From assembly GCA_947626025.1 (NCBI GenBank), contig CANQQQ010000001.1:1-57019 (forward strand): a stretch of DNA of 57,019 bases. The letters run 5' to 3'. Position 1 is the stretch's first letter; each line of letters begins with the position of its first letter. Both the position numbers and the translations under genes were made by a program. Below are positions 18,890 through 27,797 of this stretch, piece after piece. Under the pieces are notes generated by a model that searched no databases, was not told the DNA's origin, and saw only the letters and a program-made list of their open reading frames with translations. The stretch is from an uncultured Clostridia bacterium. Lineage in GTDB: Bacteria > Bacillota > Clostridia > TANB77 > CAG-508.

Positions 18890-20641
18890 CTATTTTATTA
18901 AATAGACATCACAAGCATTAAGTCTCTTTATATATATTACTTCTTCTAATTCAACCGAATTCTTTATTATATTTGTAATTTCATCGTTTTGCTGTCCATT
19001 ACTTATAAATATTAGCATTCCTTTTTTAGTATCTTTATCTAAAGTTATCTTTTTTATTGTATCTTCATTACATTTAATATCTCTAGCTATATATGAGTTA
19101 TCTATATTTGTAAATAATAATATATCATCTAAAAACCTATTATGGTCTGAATTTAATATATATAATGCTGGTAAATCTTTATTTTCTTTTACAAATTCTG
19201 TAATATTTTGTTTATTAGAATACAAGACTTCTGGTTCTATTTTAAAATCCTTTATAAATAGTAATGTATTGTCTATTGATATATTGCTAAAATCATAAAA
19301 TAATTCTATTGGCAGGTTAAACTCACTTTTCAATTTTTCAACCAATTCATTTTTACTTGAATATAGAATTTCCTGTTCATTTTTAAAATTTTCACCAACT
19401 ACTAAATTAATAACTTTATTCGTAATGAAAGGCATTATGAACATTAATATAACTGTTCCTATCATAATTTTATTTAATGTATTTTCTTTAACAATATTTT
19501 TTAATAATACCATAACGAAATATATTACAAGTATAAATATTAAATTGCATACTGGCATTATATATCTTAATTCTATCCATGGAGAAGATATTGCTACTAA
19601 TATCGCATAAAAAAAAGTTGGATACGCTATATATTTTATATATTTATTTTTAATTTCTGCTACTTTTATTTTCTTTGCTTTCTTATAAATAATTACACCA
19701 AATATAAATATCAGGATTATAAACAATATATTATTAAACGCATATATATCTATTTTTAATACATATAAAGCTATACTCCTTATAAATTCAGAAATATTAG
19801 TTAAATTACTAATTGCTCCTTTACCTCTATATCCAAAAAACATATGTTGCACTGAATAAGGAAATATAATTAATGATATAATTCCAGCTAGTAATATCGT
19901 TCCTGTATATTTACCTAATTCTTTATAGTTCCTTTCCTTTAAATATTTGATAACAAACATTATAAATAAAATTGCTAAATAAAATAAATAGTAATAATGT
20001 GTTAATGAACCTAATAATGCCGATACTCCTATTGATAATAGTAATTTATAATTAGCGGTCTTCTCATCTAATAGTTTCATATGTAAATATGTTGTAATTG
20101 TTATATTTAAAGTAGATAGAGCATACATTCTTATATAAATAGCATTATTTATAGATGATAATGTTAAACTTGATATTAAAGCTAAGATTGCGGATTTTTC
20201 TTTATACTTATCAACTCCATATAATAATTTTTTTATTATTAGATACATAAATATTGTTATAAATACATATATAATTATATTTACGATTATTCCAGACCAT
20301 TTTGAATAACTATCTAGATTAAATCCCATCGCGGTTCTTAGTACAAAATAATATAGTGGTGGATGAACATCATTTTTTTGATTTTCATATACTGGTAAAA
20401 AATTATTTCTCTCATTATCATTTACAGTTAAATAATCTTCATAATATTCTTTATTATGCCAAGTATTATAAAAATCACTATTATCCTGTATATCAATTTT
20501 ATCGTAACTTGCTAATCCAAAAGAATACGCTTCATCCATATGTATATATGATTTATTTATACCTGCTATTATAAATACTATAGTTTGTAATATTAGAAAT
20601 ATTAATATGATTATTATTTCTCTTTTATCATTGGATTTCAT
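18890..20641 (-). CDS. GT-C (PMT/GT39-like) membrane glycosyltransferase
   Basis: Polytopic membrane protein with about ten hydrophobic segments and a C-terminal extracytoplasmic region of about 160 residues. The first outer loop holds YIHMDEAYSFG near residue 30, an acidic motif typical of GT-C enzymes, and NDVHPPLYYFVLR near 90, the pattern seen in GT39 and related dolichyl- or polyprenyl-phosphate-sugar mannosyltransferases. It probably uses a lipid-linked sugar donor on the outer face of the membrane; acceptor and sugar are unknown. The start is taken at 20641 because AAAGGAAAG lies just upstream; an ATG nine codons earlier lacks a site. It overlaps the upstream YwaF-like gene by 14 bases, so the two are cotranscribed. 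Confidence 0.8.
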   Translation of the reverse strand: MKSNDKREIIIILIFLILQTIVFIIAGINKSYIHMDEAYSFGLASYDKIDIQDNSDFYNTWHNKEYYEDYLTVNDNERNNFLPVYENQKNDVHPPLYYFVLRTAMGFNLDSYSKWSGIIVNIIIYVFITIFMYLIIKKLLYGVDKYKEKSAILALISSLTLSSINNAIYIRMYALSTLNITITTYLHMKLLDEKTANYKLLLSIGVSALLGSLTHYYYLFYLAILFIMFVIKYLKERNYKELGKYTGTILLAGIISLIIFPYSVQHMFFGYRGKGAISNLTNISEFIRSIALYVLKIDIYAFNNILFIILIFIFGVIIYKKAKKIKVAEIKNKYIKYIAYPTFFYAILVAISSPWIELRYIMPVCNLIFILVIYFVMVLLKNIVKENTLNKIMIGTVILMFIMPFITNKVINLVVGENFKNEQEILYSSKNELVEKLKSEFNLPIELFYDFSNISIDNTLLFIKDFKIEPEVLYSNKQNITEFVKENKDLPALYILNSDHNRFLDDILLFTNIDNSYIARDIKCNEDTIKKITLDKDTKKGMLIFISNGQQNDEITNIIKNSVELEEVIYIKRLNACDVYLIK

Positions 20642-21437
20642 ATTCTTTCCTTTCGTCATTTTTCTCATTTAATAACTTGTTTTTTAATGATTTATAATTT
20701 TCTTCTAAACTACGTATTTTATATATTGCATAATAAGAAATGTAAAATGGCATTGTCATTTGTGTTACTATCATAATTAAAGTGTAGAATATTCCTCCAT
20801 TTGTTAAATTATATAATATTTCAAGTGGTGTACCTGGAAAATTATTAGATATAAACATTAAATTGCCATCAAAAAGCTTATTTATAATTAAGGCCACAAC
20901 ACACATGCTTCCTATTAGAATTGCAAAATACTTAATATCATCTTTTTTTAATTCTATGTATCTTGTTCTGTTTAGTAATATTCCTAAATATATCATTGCA
21001 CCATGAAATAAAAAACTATGTATGCTTAAAAAGTGGAAAGCTGGATGCATAGGTAATGAGGTCGATGGATAAATAATAAATACTATTCCACCTATTATTG
21101 CTCCTGTTGCCAAAGATACATCTCCCATTCTTTTAAATATACCCTTTCCAAATGAACTCAAAAGTCCAGCATACAATAATATACTACAATAGTATAGTGG
21201 TACATATGTATTTACCGCATAAAATGAGTTTTGCTTTATACTGTAAATTATCTTGACAACTTCTAATATACATGCAATTATCACTACAAATCTTATGATA
21301 TTATGTATTTCTTCTTTACTTTTTTTAACTGTATTTTTTAATGCCACAAAAATTCCAATTACAGTGATTATAATTAAAATGAAATGATCTCTTGTAAATA
21401 TTCCACATGGCTCATATTCTCCTATGTTTGAAAACAT
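20628..21437 (-). CDS. TIGR02206/YwaF-like integral membrane protein
   Basis: A 269-residue membrane protein with about seven helices. Family-type stretches include an early FTRDHFILII, PLYYCSILLYAG near residue 80, YPSTSLPMHPAFHFLSIHSFLFHGAMI around 123-149 with conserved histidines, and SNNFPGTPLEILYNLTNGG near 192. This matches the TIGR02206/YwaF family of proteins of unknown function. The C-terminus is a charged cytoplasmic tail that overlaps the start of the GT-C gene. The upstream gap (21438-21759, about 320 bases) contains two hairpins and AT-rich sequence but no gene. Confidence 0.82.
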   Translation of the reverse strand: MFSNIGEYEPCGIFTRDHFILIIITVIGIFVALKNTVKKSKEEIHNIIRFVVIIACILEVVKIIYSIKQNSFYAVNTYVPLYYCSILLYAGLLSSFGKGIFKRMGDVSLATGAIIGGIVFIIYPSTSLPMHPAFHFLSIHSFLFHGAMIYLGILLNRTRYIELKKDDIKYFAILIGSMCVVALIINKLFDGNLMFISNNFPGTPLEILYNLTNGGIFYTLIMIVTQMTMPFYISYYAIYKIRSLEENYKSLKNKLLNEKNDERKEYEIQ

Positions 21438-21581
21438 CTTTCTTCATCTTCTTTCATCTGATTTACTATTTTATGGTGTGGTTTTTATATTTTTTCTTAA
21501 TGGTACTCCATTTTATGAAAGTCATTTTGTTAAAATTTATTACACATCTGGAATAAATTATATTTGAATAATAACATAAAA

Positions 21582-21604
21582 GTAGATAATTATCAACTAT
21601 CTAC
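21582..21604. terminator. Small hairpin of the GCAGATAAT family
   Basis: GTAGATA (21582-21588) pairs with TATCTAC (21598-21604). The sequence is near-identical in outline to hairpins at 14931-14959 and 33467-33495. It lies in the gap between the unknown gene at 21760 and the YwaF-like gene, and no clear uridine tract follows on the minus strand. Confidence 0.4.
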
Positions 21605-21717
21605 ACATTCTTATTATTAATTTTTTATGGAAGTTTTAAAAAAATATAACTAAGAATTTGTTAGCTTTTTTATTTTATTTACTAACAATTTTATAGAAAT
21701 TTTATTAAAATAAAAGC

Positions 21718-21743
21718 ATGCTCCCTGATAATTCAAGGAGCAT
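21718..21743 (-). terminator. Terminator of the 21760-22119 gene
   Basis: On the minus strand ATGCTCC pairs with GGAGCAT with a 12-base loop, followed shortly by TTTTATTTT. It starts 16 bases after the stop codon. Confidence 0.75.
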
Positions 21744-21759
21744 ATAGATAAAACTATAT

Positions 21760-22119
21760 TCAGTTTTCAAAATGCAAATAATATTTTACAACCACCTCTT
21801 CTAGCAATTTGAGTAGAGACATTTCTCCCTTGTTCTTTTTATTAAAATTATAAGCAATGTTTTTGATTTGTCTTCTACTAGGTGCATTCAAGTTCGTTCT
21901 GTGACCTTCCAAAGAAAATATTAGGTCTGATATTGAGAGTTTCTTTCCATCATTAATTAAGATAGAAGCCTCAATTACCATTTGAGTAAAAAGATCCCGA
22001 TCTATCCCAGCCCAATTTGCAACAGCCTGCAAAAAAGCCGGATAGTTAGTCACCTGTTCAGAGATTTTATTTAATATCTCTGATACATTGTTTTCTCTTT
22101 TCTGAACTTCATGTGTCAT
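21760..22119 (-). CDS. Hypothetical protein with its own strong promoter
   Basis: A 119-residue, soluble, mostly helical protein. I do not recognise the family. Visible features are a charged N-terminal helix, a region with aromatic residues (YPAFLQAVANWAGIDRDLF), and a basic helix (APSRRQIKNIAYNFNKKNKGE) that could contact nucleic acid; there are no cysteines, signal or membrane segments. The start at 22119 is preceded by AAAGGAGG at ideal spacing; an in-frame ATG 13 codons upstream has no site. It stands alone between its promoter and terminator and has a roughly 90-base leader with a palindrome, so it is a separately regulated unit. Its 5' region is GC-richer than the surroundings, compatible with acquisition. 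Confidence 0.7.
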   Translation of the reverse strand: MTHEVQKRENNVSEILNKISEQVTNYPAFLQAVANWAGIDRDLFTQMVIEASILINDGKKLSISDLIFSLEGHRTNLNAPSRRQIKNIAYNFNKKNKGEMSLLKLLEEVVVKYYLHFEN

Positions 22120-22169
22120 AGCGTTGCCTCCTTTCGCTGTCACGCTGTCGATTTGCATTTTGTTTACAC

Positions 22170-22185
22170 ACAGTTAAAGAACTGT
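22170..22185. promoter_or_regulatory. Palindrome in the leader of the 21760-22119 gene
   Basis: ACAGTT-AAAG-AACTGT is a perfect 6-bp inverted repeat with a 4-base spacer, about 40 bases downstream of the predicted transcription start. It could be a protein operator or an RNA hairpin. Confidence 0.45.
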
Positions 22186-22222
22186 GCAATCGTACTTTGA
22201 ACTGCTCTAATTCATCAAATAG

Positions 22223-22251
22223 ATTATACTATTTATTTACATAATTTGCAA
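22223..22251 (-). promoter_or_regulatory. Sigma-A type promoter for the 21760-22119 gene
   Basis: On the minus strand TTGCAA (22251-22246) and TATAAT (22228-22223) are separated by exactly 17 bases. The -10 is a perfect consensus and the -35 matches four of six positions. Confidence 0.75.
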
Positions 22252-22259
22252 CAATTATA

Positions 22260-22676
22260 TTATTTTTCTACTATACTTTCATATTTAGCAGAAAACTCTG
22301 GATTGTACTTTTTTAAATTAATCGGTCTTAATTCTCTATTAGTAAAGCAATGTTTTGTTTCTGCTAATATAACTGTTTTCCCTGTTTTTTTATCCTTAAC
22401 ATCATATCCTACAGTCATCCTAACTCCCGTATATTCTTTTACAATAACATTTATTAGTATTGTATCACCAAATGTAACATGATTTTTGTACTCACAATTT
22501 ACTCCTAATACTGGAATCGTTATTCCATTTTCTTCTAGAAGTTCAAATGGCATATCTATGCTTTCTAGCCAATGACATCTTGCTTCTTCTAAAAATCTTA
22601 TATAATTTGAGTGGTGTACTATTCCCATTCTATCTGTTTCATAATAATTAATTTTTCTTTCAAATGTTATCCCCAT
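22260..22676 (-). CDS. Acyl-CoA thioesterase, 4HBT/YbgC family
   Basis: Hot-dog-fold thioesterase of 138 residues. The N-terminal motif YYETDRMGIVHHSNYIRFLEEAR (about residues 11-33) contains the catalytic Asp and the conserved His-x-x-x-Y pattern of the 4-hydroxybenzoyl-CoA thioesterase family, and the central sheet with VTFGDTILINVIV follows. It would hydrolyse an acyl-CoA thioester in the cytoplasm; the substrate cannot be read from sequence. The ATG at 22676 is preceded by AAGGAGAG. It is followed directly by the promoter of the unknown gene, so it ends its transcription unit. The 167-base gap upstream to cysE shows no other gene. Confidence 0.88.
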   Translation of the reverse strand: MGITFERKINYYETDRMGIVHHSNYIRFLEEARCHWLESIDMPFELLEENGITIPVLGVNCEYKNHVTFGDTILINVIVKEYTGVRMTVGYDVKDKKTGKTVILAETKHCFTNRELRPINLKKYNPEFSAKYESIVEK

Positions 22677-22843
22677 TGTACTCTCCTTTATATTTTTATA
22701 AAATTACTTAGTTATTAAATTCTATCACTTTGTTTATTAATTTACAAGATTTATTTATTCTGTTACAATGTGTTTTTTTCGTATATAAACTAATATAAAT
22801 TTGATTTACAAGCTTTCTTCCATCAAAATATTAAAGTACAATC

Positions 22844-23368
22844 TCATTTTTTTATTATTTCATTAAACCTCACTACGGTTACATTATCTGGAATATTTCT
22901 TAACACTATACTATTTGCACCAATTTTAACATTGTCTCCTATTTTTATAGGTCCTAAGACTTTTGCACCACACCCTATCATAACATTATCTCCAATATCT
23001 GGATGTCTTTTCAATTTATCTTTACCTGTTCCACCTAATGTAGCATTATGATACATAGTACAGTCATTTCCAATCGTTGCTGTTTCTCCTATTACAATTC
23101 CCATCCCATGATCTATAAAAAATCTTCTTCCTATTACTGCACCTGGATGTATTTCTATTCCTGTGAAAAATCTTCCCAATTGTGAATTTAACCTTGCTAA
23201 AAAGAACAATTTATGCTTATAAAGGAAGTGTGATACTTTGTGAAATACTAATATATGAAATCCTGGATAAAGTATTATAACTTCTAAAATACTTCTTGAC
23301 GCCGGATCTTTTTCTTTAATGTTTTTAGCATCTTCATACAATTCTTTTAATGCTTTTATTATTTTCAT
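22844..23368 (-). CDS. cysE: Serine O-acetyltransferase
   Basis: Left-handed parallel beta-helix (hexapeptide) acetyltransferase that makes O-acetyl-L-serine from serine and acetyl-CoA, the first step of cysteine synthesis. After an N-terminal helical region ([32 protein letters not shown]), the hexapeptide repeats carry the diagnostic [29 protein letters not shown] and TLGGTGK motifs with the catalytic His pair region (IDHGMG). The 174-residue length fits the short Gram-positive form. The start at 23368 has AGGTGA eight bases upstream; a codon eight positions earlier is in frame but unsupported. It is divergent from the MgtA-like ATPase, sharing a 143-base intergenic region. Confidence 0.93.
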   Translation of the reverse strand: MKIIKALKELYEDAKNIKEKDPASRSILEVIILYPGFHILVFHKVSHFLYKHKLFFLARLNSQLGRFFTGIEIHPGAVIGRRFFIDHGMGIVIGETATIGNDCTMYHNATLGGTGKDKLKRHPDIGDNVMIGCGAKVLGPIKIGDNVKIGANSIVLRNIPDNVTVVRFNEIIKK

Positions 23369-23511
23369 ACAATAATCACCTATGAGTATCATATGTTTTA
23401 AATTTATAATTGATATTTTTATATAAATAATATATTATTATGTTTGATTTTATGATAAAATGGATATTATTATATTAGAGTAAAAGATATAACTTAGAAA
23501 GGGCGATTATA

Positions 23512-26118
23512 ATGGCAAATGATAAAAAAGAAGATGTCAATATTAATAAAATTTATGGTGATTTATGTACATTACCTGTTAAAGATATAATATCAAAGTT
23601 TAAAGTCACCGATAAAGGGCTAAGTGATTCAGAAGCTGTAAATAGAATTAATACCTATGGATATAATGAAATAAAGCAAACAAATTCAAAGAAATGGTAT
23701 AATTACTTTTTTAGTAGCTTACTTACTCCTTTTAATAGTATCTTATTAGGAATTGCATTAACATTATGCTATACAGATGTATACCTAGCTGAAAGTCCTA
23801 ATTACGCTAATATTATAGTTATTATAATATTAGTTGCTATTAGTACTTTATTAGATTTTTTTTCAGAATATCGTTCTAATTTAGCTGCAGAAAAATTGAA
23901 ACAATTAGTATCGACTACTGCAACCGTTATTAGAAATGGTGAAAAAGTAAAGCTACCATTTAAAGATCTTGTTATCGGTGATACTGTAGTACTTTCAGCT
24001 GGCGATATGATTCCTGCTGATTTACGTCTTATAGAATCTAAAGATTTATATGTTGGGCAATCTTCATTAACTGGTGAATCTGATGCTATAAAGAAAACTG
24101 AAAATAGTGAAATTACTGATGCTATAGATAGTATTTCAGATATAGATACAATTTGTTTTATGGGGACAAATGTAATAAGTGGTAGTGCTAAAGGTGTAGT
24201 AGTTCTAACTGGAGATAATACGTATTTTGGTAAAGTTGCTCATACATTGTCTACTGGTAAACCTAAAACAGCTTTCCAAAAGGGCATTGAAAGTATAAGT
24301 AAATTTTTAATACGTATTATGCTTATTTTAATACCTATAGTATTTTTATTAACTGTTTGGAAACACAATATCGTAACTTCTTTCACTTTTGCCGTTGCAA
24401 TAGCAATATGTATTACTCCTCTTCTACTTCCTGTAATATTATCTTCAAGTTTATCTAAAGGTGCATTAAGAATGTCTAAAAAGAAAACTATTGTAAAGAA
24501 ATTAGATTCTATACAAAGTTTTGGTGCAATGAATGTTCTTTGTACAGATAAAACAGGAACTTTAACTGAAGATAAGATTGTGCTAGAAAAGTATTTGGAT
24601 GTTATGGGAAATGAAAATTTAGGAGTCTTGAAGCACGCCTTTCTTAATGCTTATTTTCAGACAGGACTTAGAAGTAATATAGATGAAGCTGTCATAAACC
24701 GTGGATTTGAAAATGGAATGAAAGATATATGTGAAAAATATAAAAAAATTGACGAAATTCCTTTTGATTTTTCGCGTAGACGTCTTTCTGTAGTTGTAAC
24801 TGATGGTCAAAAAACTCAGCTTATTACCAAAGGTGCAGTAGAAGAAATATTAAACATCTGTACTTTAATTAATTATCAAGGACAAGTTTCTCCTATTACA
24901 AACGATATAAAAGAAAATATGAAAAGAATTACAAAAGATTTAAATAAAGATGGTCTACGTGTTGTTGCTATTTGTCAGAAGAATGATCTAAATAAGTCGA
25001 TAAATTTTGATATTTCAGATGAAAAAAATATGGTGTTAATGGGATTTATTGGTTTCTTAGATCCGCCAAAAGAGTCTGCTAAATCAGCTATTGAAAAATT
25101 AGGCAAAAATGGAATTAAAGTTATTGTTTTAACTGGTGATAATGTTGAAATTACAAGATGCATCTGTGATAAAGTTGGTATAAAATCATCAAAAATAGTT
25201 ACAGGTAGTGAACTAGATAAACTGTCAGATATAGCAATTCGAAGAATTTTTAGAAAGACCAATATTTTTGCTAAGCTCTCTCCTATACAAAAAGCACGTA
25301 TTGTAAGACTTCTAAAAGATTCAGGAAATATCGTAGGATACATGGGAGATGGAATAAATGATAGTCCATCACTTATAAATTCAGATGTAGGCGTTTCAGT
25401 AGATACTGCTGTTGATATTGCTAAAGAATCTGCTGATATTATACTATTAGAAAAAGACTTACATGTTTTATTAGATGGTGTTAAAGAAGGTCGTCACACT
25501 TTTGCAAATCTAATGAAATATATTAAACTCGCTGCAAGCTTTAACTTTGGTGAAGTTGTTTCTGTAATTATTGCAAGTGTGCTCTTACCTTTTTTACCAG
25601 AAACTCCTATTCAACTTTTAGTTGAAGGTTTATTATATGACTTTGGGCAGTTGACTTTACCTTTAGATAATGTTGATGAAGAATATCTAAACAAGCCTAA
25701 AAGAATTGATATAAAAGGTCTTAAACATTTCATGATCTTTATGGGACCTCTTAGTTCAGCTTTTGACTTAATCGTTTTTGCATTAGTTTGGTTTGCTTTC
25801 GGTGTTCGTGAAGCTGCTATATTTCAGACTATTTGGTTTACTTATAGTATAGTTTCAAATCTTCTTGGAATGCATGTTATTAGAACTGCAAAGATACCTT
25901 TTAAAGAAAGTAACGCTTCGAAGTATGTGTATTTTTCTTCATTGCTATTAAGTATTGTTGCTTTAATTATGCCTTTCACATTTTTGGGAAGAGTAATTGG
26001 ACTTACTGCACTTGATCCAAAATATTTTTCTATAATTATAGGCATTCCAATCTTATATTGCTTTGTTGCTATTTTTGCAAAGAAATTTTATATTAAAAAA
26101 TATGGTGAATGGATATAA
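23512..26118 (+). CDS. P-type cation-transporting ATPase, MgtA-like (P3B), with unusual ion-site residues
   Basis: A P-type ATPase of 868 residues and the only normal plus-strand gene in the window. It has an N-terminal cation-ATPase domain, the actuator motif LTGES (186-190), the phosphorylation motif DKTGTLTE (D346), and the hinge GDGINDSP in the P-domain, plus about ten membrane helices. Sequence around the phosphorylation site (GAMNVLCTDKTGTLTEDKIVLEK then YFQTGLRS) is closest to the Mg2+-importing MgtA/MgtB group. However, helix 4 reads TPLLLP (302-307), where MgtA from memory has PEMLP, so the conserved Glu is missing; helix 5 reads NFGEVVS where MgtA has NFGNVFS. Ion specificity is therefore uncertain. 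The start has AAAGGG upstream. No M-box riboswitch is visible in the 143-base leader region. Confidence 0.88.
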   Translation: MANDKKEDVNINKIYGDLCTLPVKDIISKFKVTDKGLSDSEAVNRINTYGYNEIKQTNSKKWYNYFFSSLLTPFNSILLGIALTLCYTDVYLAESPNYANIIVIIILVAISTLLDFFSEYRSNLAAEKLKQLVSTTATVIRNGEKVKLPFKDLVIGDTVVLSAGDMIPADLRLIESKDLYVGQSSLTGESDAIKKTENSEITDAIDSISDIDTICFMGTNVISGSAKGVVVLTGDNTYFGKVAHTLSTGKPKTAFQKGIESISKFLIRIMLILIPIVFLLTVWKHNIVTSFTFAVAIAICITPLLLPVILSSSLSKGALRMSKKKTIVKKLDSIQSFGAMNVLCTDKTGTLTEDKIVLEKYLDVMGNENLGVLKHAFLNAYFQTGLRSNIDEAVINRGFENGMKDICEKYKKIDEIPFDFSRRRLSVVVTDGQKTQLITKGAVEEILNICTLINYQGQVSPITNDIKENMKRITKDLNKDGLRVVAICQKNDLNKSINFDISDEKNMVLMGFIGFLDPPKESAKSAIEKLGKNGIKVIVLTGDNVEITRCICDKVGIKSSKIVTGSELDKLSDIAIRRIFRKTNIFAKLSPIQKARIVRLLKDSGNIVGYMGDGINDSPSLINSDVGVSVDTAVDIAKESADIILLEKDLHVLLDGVKEGRHTFANLMKYIKLAASFNFGEVVSVIIASVLLPFLPETPIQLLVEGLLYDFGQLTLPLDNVDEEYLNKPKRIDIKGLKHFMIFMGPLSSAFDLIVFALVWFAFGVREAAIFQTIWFTYSIVSNLLGMHVIRTAKIPFKESNASKYVYFSSLLLSIVALIMPFTFLGRVIGLTALDPKYFSIIIGIPILYCFVAIFAKKFYIKKYGEWI

Positions 26119-26150
26119 AATATGGGTACGATTTTTTCGTACCCATATTT
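26118..26150. terminator. Bidirectional terminator between converging genes
   Basis: A perfect 14-bp stem (AAATATGGGTACGA with TCGTACCCATATTT) around five T residues. It overlaps the stop codons of both the MgtA-like gene and the GT51 gene and serves both strands. Confidence 0.85.
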
Positions 26151-26862
26151 ATTCGCCCTCTTGTATTATTTTATCTACTTCTTCTTGACTAATATATCCA
26201 TAATTCACCATTGCTTCAGCAACTTGTCTTTGTCTTTGCTTTGCTAATTCTGGATTCTTAGTAGGAGCATATACACTTGGTGCATTTGGAATTCCTGCAA
26301 GCATTATACTTTCATAATCTGTCATTTGTGATGGTTCCTTATCAAAATAGCCAATAGCCGCCTCTTTTACTGTATAATATCCATCTCCAAAATAGCTTGT
26401 GTTCAAATATAATTCCAAAATCTCGTCTTTATTAGGATAATTTTTTTCTATTTCTATTGCCATAAATACTTCTGCTATCTTTCTCGTCATTTTCTTTTCC
26501 TGAGTAAAATATATGTTTTTAGCAAGTTGTTGCGTTATAGTACTTCCACCTTCTACAAAACTCATCTGCTGTATATCTTTTACTATTGCTCTACCGATAG
26601 AAATTATATCAATCGCACCATGCTCATAAAATCTATGATCTTCTACTGCTAATACAGCATCTTTATAGATTTCAGGTATTTCATCTATTTTTGTATAATT
26701 TTCTTTATTCCTAATGCTCTGCACTCTCTCTGACAGTGGAGTTTCTTCTATCGCTTGTTTATACATATCATATCCATCTTTTACTACTAATGCCGTCATA
26801 AATATTCCAATTAATATTACCAGAAGTATTATTACAATGATTGCTCTTTTTAATAGTTTCAT
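26149..26862 (-). CDS. Monofunctional peptidoglycan glycosyltransferase (GT51)
   Basis: Membrane-anchored transglycosylase of 237 residues that polymerises lipid II into glycan strands. An N-terminal helix (about residues 5-28) is followed by the GT51 domain with its motifs: AVEDHRFYEHGAID (catalytic Glu), GGSTITQQLAKN, RKIAEVFMAIEIEKNYPNKDEILELYLNTSYFGDG and an ending near NAPSVYAPTKNPELAKQRQ. There is no transpeptidase domain, so it is the MtgA/SgtB type and would need a separate PBP such as the one at 15894. It lies 17 bases downstream of the Ogt-like gene and may be cotranscribed. Confidence 0.93.
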   Translation of the reverse strand: MKLLKRAIIVIILLVILIGIFMTALVVKDGYDMYKQAIEETPLSERVQSIRNKENYTKIDEIPEIYKDAVLAVEDHRFYEHGAIDIISIGRAIVKDIQQMSFVEGGSTITQQLAKNIYFTQEKKMTRKIAEVFMAIEIEKNYPNKDEILELYLNTSYFGDGYYTVKEAAIGYFDKEPSQMTDYESIMLAGIPNAPSVYAPTKNPELAKQRQRQVAEAMVNYGYISQEEVDKIIQEGE

Positions 26863-26879
26863 TAACTAAACCTCCAGTT

Positions 26880-27167
26880 TTATACAATTATTACTTTATT
26901 ATTTTTTACTTTTATTCCTTCTGCTTCTAAACATCCCTTTTGCCCATCTGAACCTCCAAAAGCGAAATTTCCAGATAGTTCATATTTAGAATTTACTACT
27001 CTATGACATGGAATTTCATTATGATTAGGATTTTTGTGTAATGCATTTCCAACTGCTCTACATAACTTTTCATTACCTAAATGTATAGCTACTTCTTTAT
27101 ATGTCATAACTTGTCCATATGGAATTGTTTTTACTACTTCGTAAACTCTTTTTTCAAATTCTGTCAT
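26880..27167 (-). CDS. Short methylated-DNA-protein cysteine methyltransferase (Ogt C-terminal domain type)
   Basis: A 95-residue protein covering only the DNA-binding/active-site domain of O6-alkylguanine-DNA alkyltransferases. A winged helix-turn-helix (IPYGQVMTYKEVAIHLGNEKLCRAVGNALHKNPN, with the arginine finger in CRAVG) is followed by the active-site motif IPCHRVV, so the acceptor Cys is present, unlike the Cys-less ATL proteins. It lacks the N-terminal ribonuclease-like domain and is shorter than full Ogt; such one-domain forms are common in bacteria. It would repair O6-alkylguanine in a suicide reaction. It sits in a tight run with the CmpB-like gene (22-base gap) upstream and the GT51 gene downstream. 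Confidence 0.88.
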   Translation of the reverse strand: MTEFEKRVYEVVKTIPYGQVMTYKEVAIHLGNEKLCRAVGNALHKNPNHNEIPCHRVVNSKYELSGNFAFGGSDGQKGCLEAEGIKVKNNKVIIV

Positions 27168-27189
27168 ATCTTTTTCTCCATTTTTATTT

Positions 27190-27783
27190 TTAATATATAT
27201 GTAAATATGTTAAAATTGAAAAAATCTCATCTATTATTATTCCAATCACTAAACATATTATAATAATTATTTGTACTGCTTTTGGAATTAATAAAGATAT
27301 TTTTTCAACTTTTCCACTAATAATTGGATGTATTTTTTCTGTAAATAATATTCCCAGAATTCCCCATAGTAATGAGTATAATAGGCTTATTCTTCCTTGT
27401 AAATTTAATATATCATTTGAATAATCCCACCATCTTTGATTAAACATAACTTCTAATATATAAGATACTATATACTCAAATGCAGAAAAGGATATTACTG
27501 CTACAAAAAATTTTAATAATTTATTTCCTTTTACTTTACCTAAGCTTATTATTAATAATAATGCTCCACATCCATATATAGGACATATAGGTCCAAATAA
27601 AAATCCTCTATTTACAAAATGACGTTCGACATACATAGCATAAATTACTTCAAGTAACCACCCCATAAATGAATATATAAAAAAGTATATAATAGCTTTT
27701 TGTACTTTATTCATTTTTCTGTTTTCTTCTACTGCCATTTCATCCAATATTTTTACCCCCAATATTTCTATATTTGTTATCAA
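27190..27783 (-). CDS. Putative ABC-transporter type IV (CmpB-like) membrane protein
   Basis: Membrane protein of up to 197 residues with about six helices, matching the PF06541-type family of Firmicutes. The characteristic start of the first helix is FFIYSFMGWLLEVIYA, followed by the loop RHFVNRGFLFGPICPIYGCGALLL and a later YSLLWGILGILF. The function is unproven despite the ABC-transporter family name; there is no ATPase next to it. The start is uncertain: the reading frame opens with TTG at 27783 without a ribosome site, and a TTG at 27747 behind GGGGGT, or the ATG codons just after, are better candidates. Confidence 0.75.
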   Translation of the reverse strand: MITNIEILGVKILDEMAVEENRKMNKVQKAIIYFFIYSFMGWLLEVIYAMYVERHFVNRGFLFGPICPIYGCGALLLIISLGKVKGNKLLKFFVAVISFSAFEYIVSYILEVMFNQRWWDYSNDILNLQGRISLLYSLLWGILGILFTEKIHPIISGKVEKISLLIPKAVQIIIIICLVIGIIIDEIFSILTYLHIY

Positions 27784-27797
27784 TGTTTTACAATTAT

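Noticed and set aside
23393-23511. A magnesium riboswitch (M-box) before the MgtA-like gene
   Set aside because: The shared intergenic region is too short and AT-rich and has no recognisable conserved M-box elements.
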